Assembly (NCBI GenBank): GCA_963702925.1
Contig: OY969771.1
Coordinates: forward strand, 1,550,001-1,614,000
Direction: 5' to 3'
Length of the DNA: 64,000 nt
From: CAIKMD01 sp963702925
Lineage (GTDB): Bacteria > Pseudomonadota > Alphaproteobacteria > ATCC43930 > CGMCC-115725
Both the position numbers and the translations under genes were made by a program. How positions within the stretch are numbered: the first letter of the stretch is position 1; each line of letters opens with the position of its first letter. The notes under the pieces are model-generated. The model saw only the letters and a list, made by a program, of their open reading frames with translations, did not search any database and was not told where the DNA came from. Of the stretch, positions 63,184 to 64,000 are shown piece after piece.

Positions 63184-64000
63184 GCGGCCTCCATCGCCGT
63201 CTCGGCGAGAAGCGCGCGCAGCTCCGGCACGCAGGAGCCGCAGCCGGTTCCGGCGCCCAACGCTTCGCCGATCGCGCGGATGTCGGTGAGTCCTTGCTCG
63301 CAGATGGCACGTTAAATCTTGGCGCGGCCGACGCCGTGGCAAGCGCACACGGTTGGCCCGTCCTGCGCCTGCTGCGCGCCGGCGCGGCCCGCGAGCAAGG
63401 CGCGGCGCTCATCCGGCGACAAGATTTCCTTGGCAAAGAGCGCGCCGACCCATTCCGCTTCGCTGCGCGCGGCGGACGAGCCGATATCGAGCCAAGCGCC
63501 GAGCCTGCCTTGCGCGACAACCGCGACGCGGAAATGCTGCCCGCCGGGATCGCGGAAATTAAGCGCGTCGCCCGCCGGCAGCAATGCCGCAAGAACGTCA
63601 CGCGCAGCGGCGGGACTCCCGCCGCCGGCCGCGAAGACACGCCAATGCTCGGCGCCCGCGGCGAGCGCCCAATAAGGCGCATCGATGCGCCCCGGCCGCT
63701 GCCGCAGCAACGCCACCGCTTCCCAGTCGCGCGCAACCCGGATAAAGCGCACCGGAATGCTCTTGAACTCCGGCTGACCCGATAGCGGATCGACCGACGG
63801 ATGCGCCAGCGCATTGGCGCGCGCATTGGCGGCAAAACAGTCGCTCCAATGCATCGGCGCAAAAGCCGTGCCCGGGCTTTGCTCGGTTGTGGCGCGCACC
63901 CTTGCCAGCATTTTTCCCCAGCGGCTTTCGACTTGCGTCAAGCCGCCATCGGCTAATCCGAAACGCTGCACATCGGCGGGGTGCAAAGCGATTTCCGGCT
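63180..64000 (-). pseudogene. nasA: assimilatory nitrate reductase catalytic subunit, 3' part with internal stop
   Basis: The visible part starts within the molybdopterin-binding C-terminal domain ('LHPADVQRFGLADGG', 'FAPMHWSDCFAANARANALAHP' in parts) and ends in a BFD-like [2Fe-2S] domain. A TAA at 63312-63314 lies in frame between the two Cys pairs: 'VCACHGVGRAKI' then stop then 'RAICEQGLTDIRAIGEALG', 'GCGSC' and ...ETAMEAA stop. The 5' end is off the window. The stop would remove the last 43 residues and half of the Fe-S site. It is a nonsense mutation, a sequence error or a read-through site. Confidence 0.85.

Overview
The window is a 64 kb, GC-rich, gene-dense stretch of an alphaproteobacterial chromosome. 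The evidence is a GcrA-type cell-cycle regulator, DUF4167 and DUF1488 genes, an ispG-hisS-hemA-prfA-prmC run, an lysC-ptsP linkage and typical alphaproteobacterial small genes around csp and rpsU. The gene order is most like Rhodospirillales-type genomes, but I cannot place it to genus. Most genes are core housekeeping. Many are packed into operons with 4-base stop/start overlaps. I see no prophage, insertion sequence or CRISPR array.

Layout. 1-5.8 kb: small stress-type genes (csp, rpsU, DUF1488, small secreted and membrane proteins), including one under a near-perfect heat-shock promoter. 6-10.5 kb: an ABC exporter, then an overlapping alkylation-damage operon, ada / 2OG-Fe(II) oxygenase / alkB. 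10.5-11.3 kb: first copy of a 113-bp double-hairpin repeat and a frameshifted glutathione S-transferase. 11.5-16 kb: a probable catabolic cluster (flavin-reductase-like protein, MetE-like protein, dienelactone-hydrolase-like protein, orphan solute-binding protein, alpha/beta hydrolase). 16-18.4 kb: an M23 murein peptidase and an SDR. 18.4-33.5 kb: a large minus-strand core block: clpB with a consensus sigma-32 promoter, DUF4167, prmC, prfA, hemA, hisS, ispG, rodZ-like, ptsP, nitronate monooxygenase and lysC. 33.6-35.5 kb: ubiG, a double cold-shock-domain gene and gcrA, then the second, inverted repeat copy. 35.6-38.5 kb: a MoxR ATPase with a VWA partner broken by a 20-bp tandem duplication, and an SNase-fold protein. 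38.6-42.7 kb: tatA, a HisC-like aminotransferase, a sulfatase-like membrane protein and a class V aminotransferase. 42.9-47.4 kb: a CBS protein, the queuosine operon queA-tgt-queF-queG and tRNA-Arg(ACG). 47.6-52.2 kb: a lipoprotein, gpt, ggt and an rRNA methyltransferase. 52.4-53.8 kb: an orphan histidine kinase. 53.9-58.1 kb: rpmH-rnpA-yidD-yidC-engB-argB. 58.1-59.8 kb: a UbiD-family decarboxylase. 59.8-64 kb: an assimilatory nitrate/nitrite reduction cluster whose nitrate reductase carries an in-frame stop.

Functional themes are protein quality control and translation (clpB, prfA, prmC, hisS, rpmH, rnpA, yidC, rpsU), tRNA modification (queuosine), DNA alkylation repair, cell-cycle control (gcrA) and nitrogen assimilation. 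Three genes are disrupted in different ways: GST by a one-base loss, the VWA gene by a 20-bp duplication and the nitrate reductase by a nonsense codon. These are either recent decay or sequence errors. The most interesting non-genic signals are the inverted 113-bp repeat pair whose ends supply the context for two stop codons, two matching sigma-32 promoters (clpB and an uncharacterised 98-aa gene that may be leaderless), a DnaA-box-like and GANTC-bearing gcrA leader, and a terminator between csp and a probable fatty-acid desaturase.
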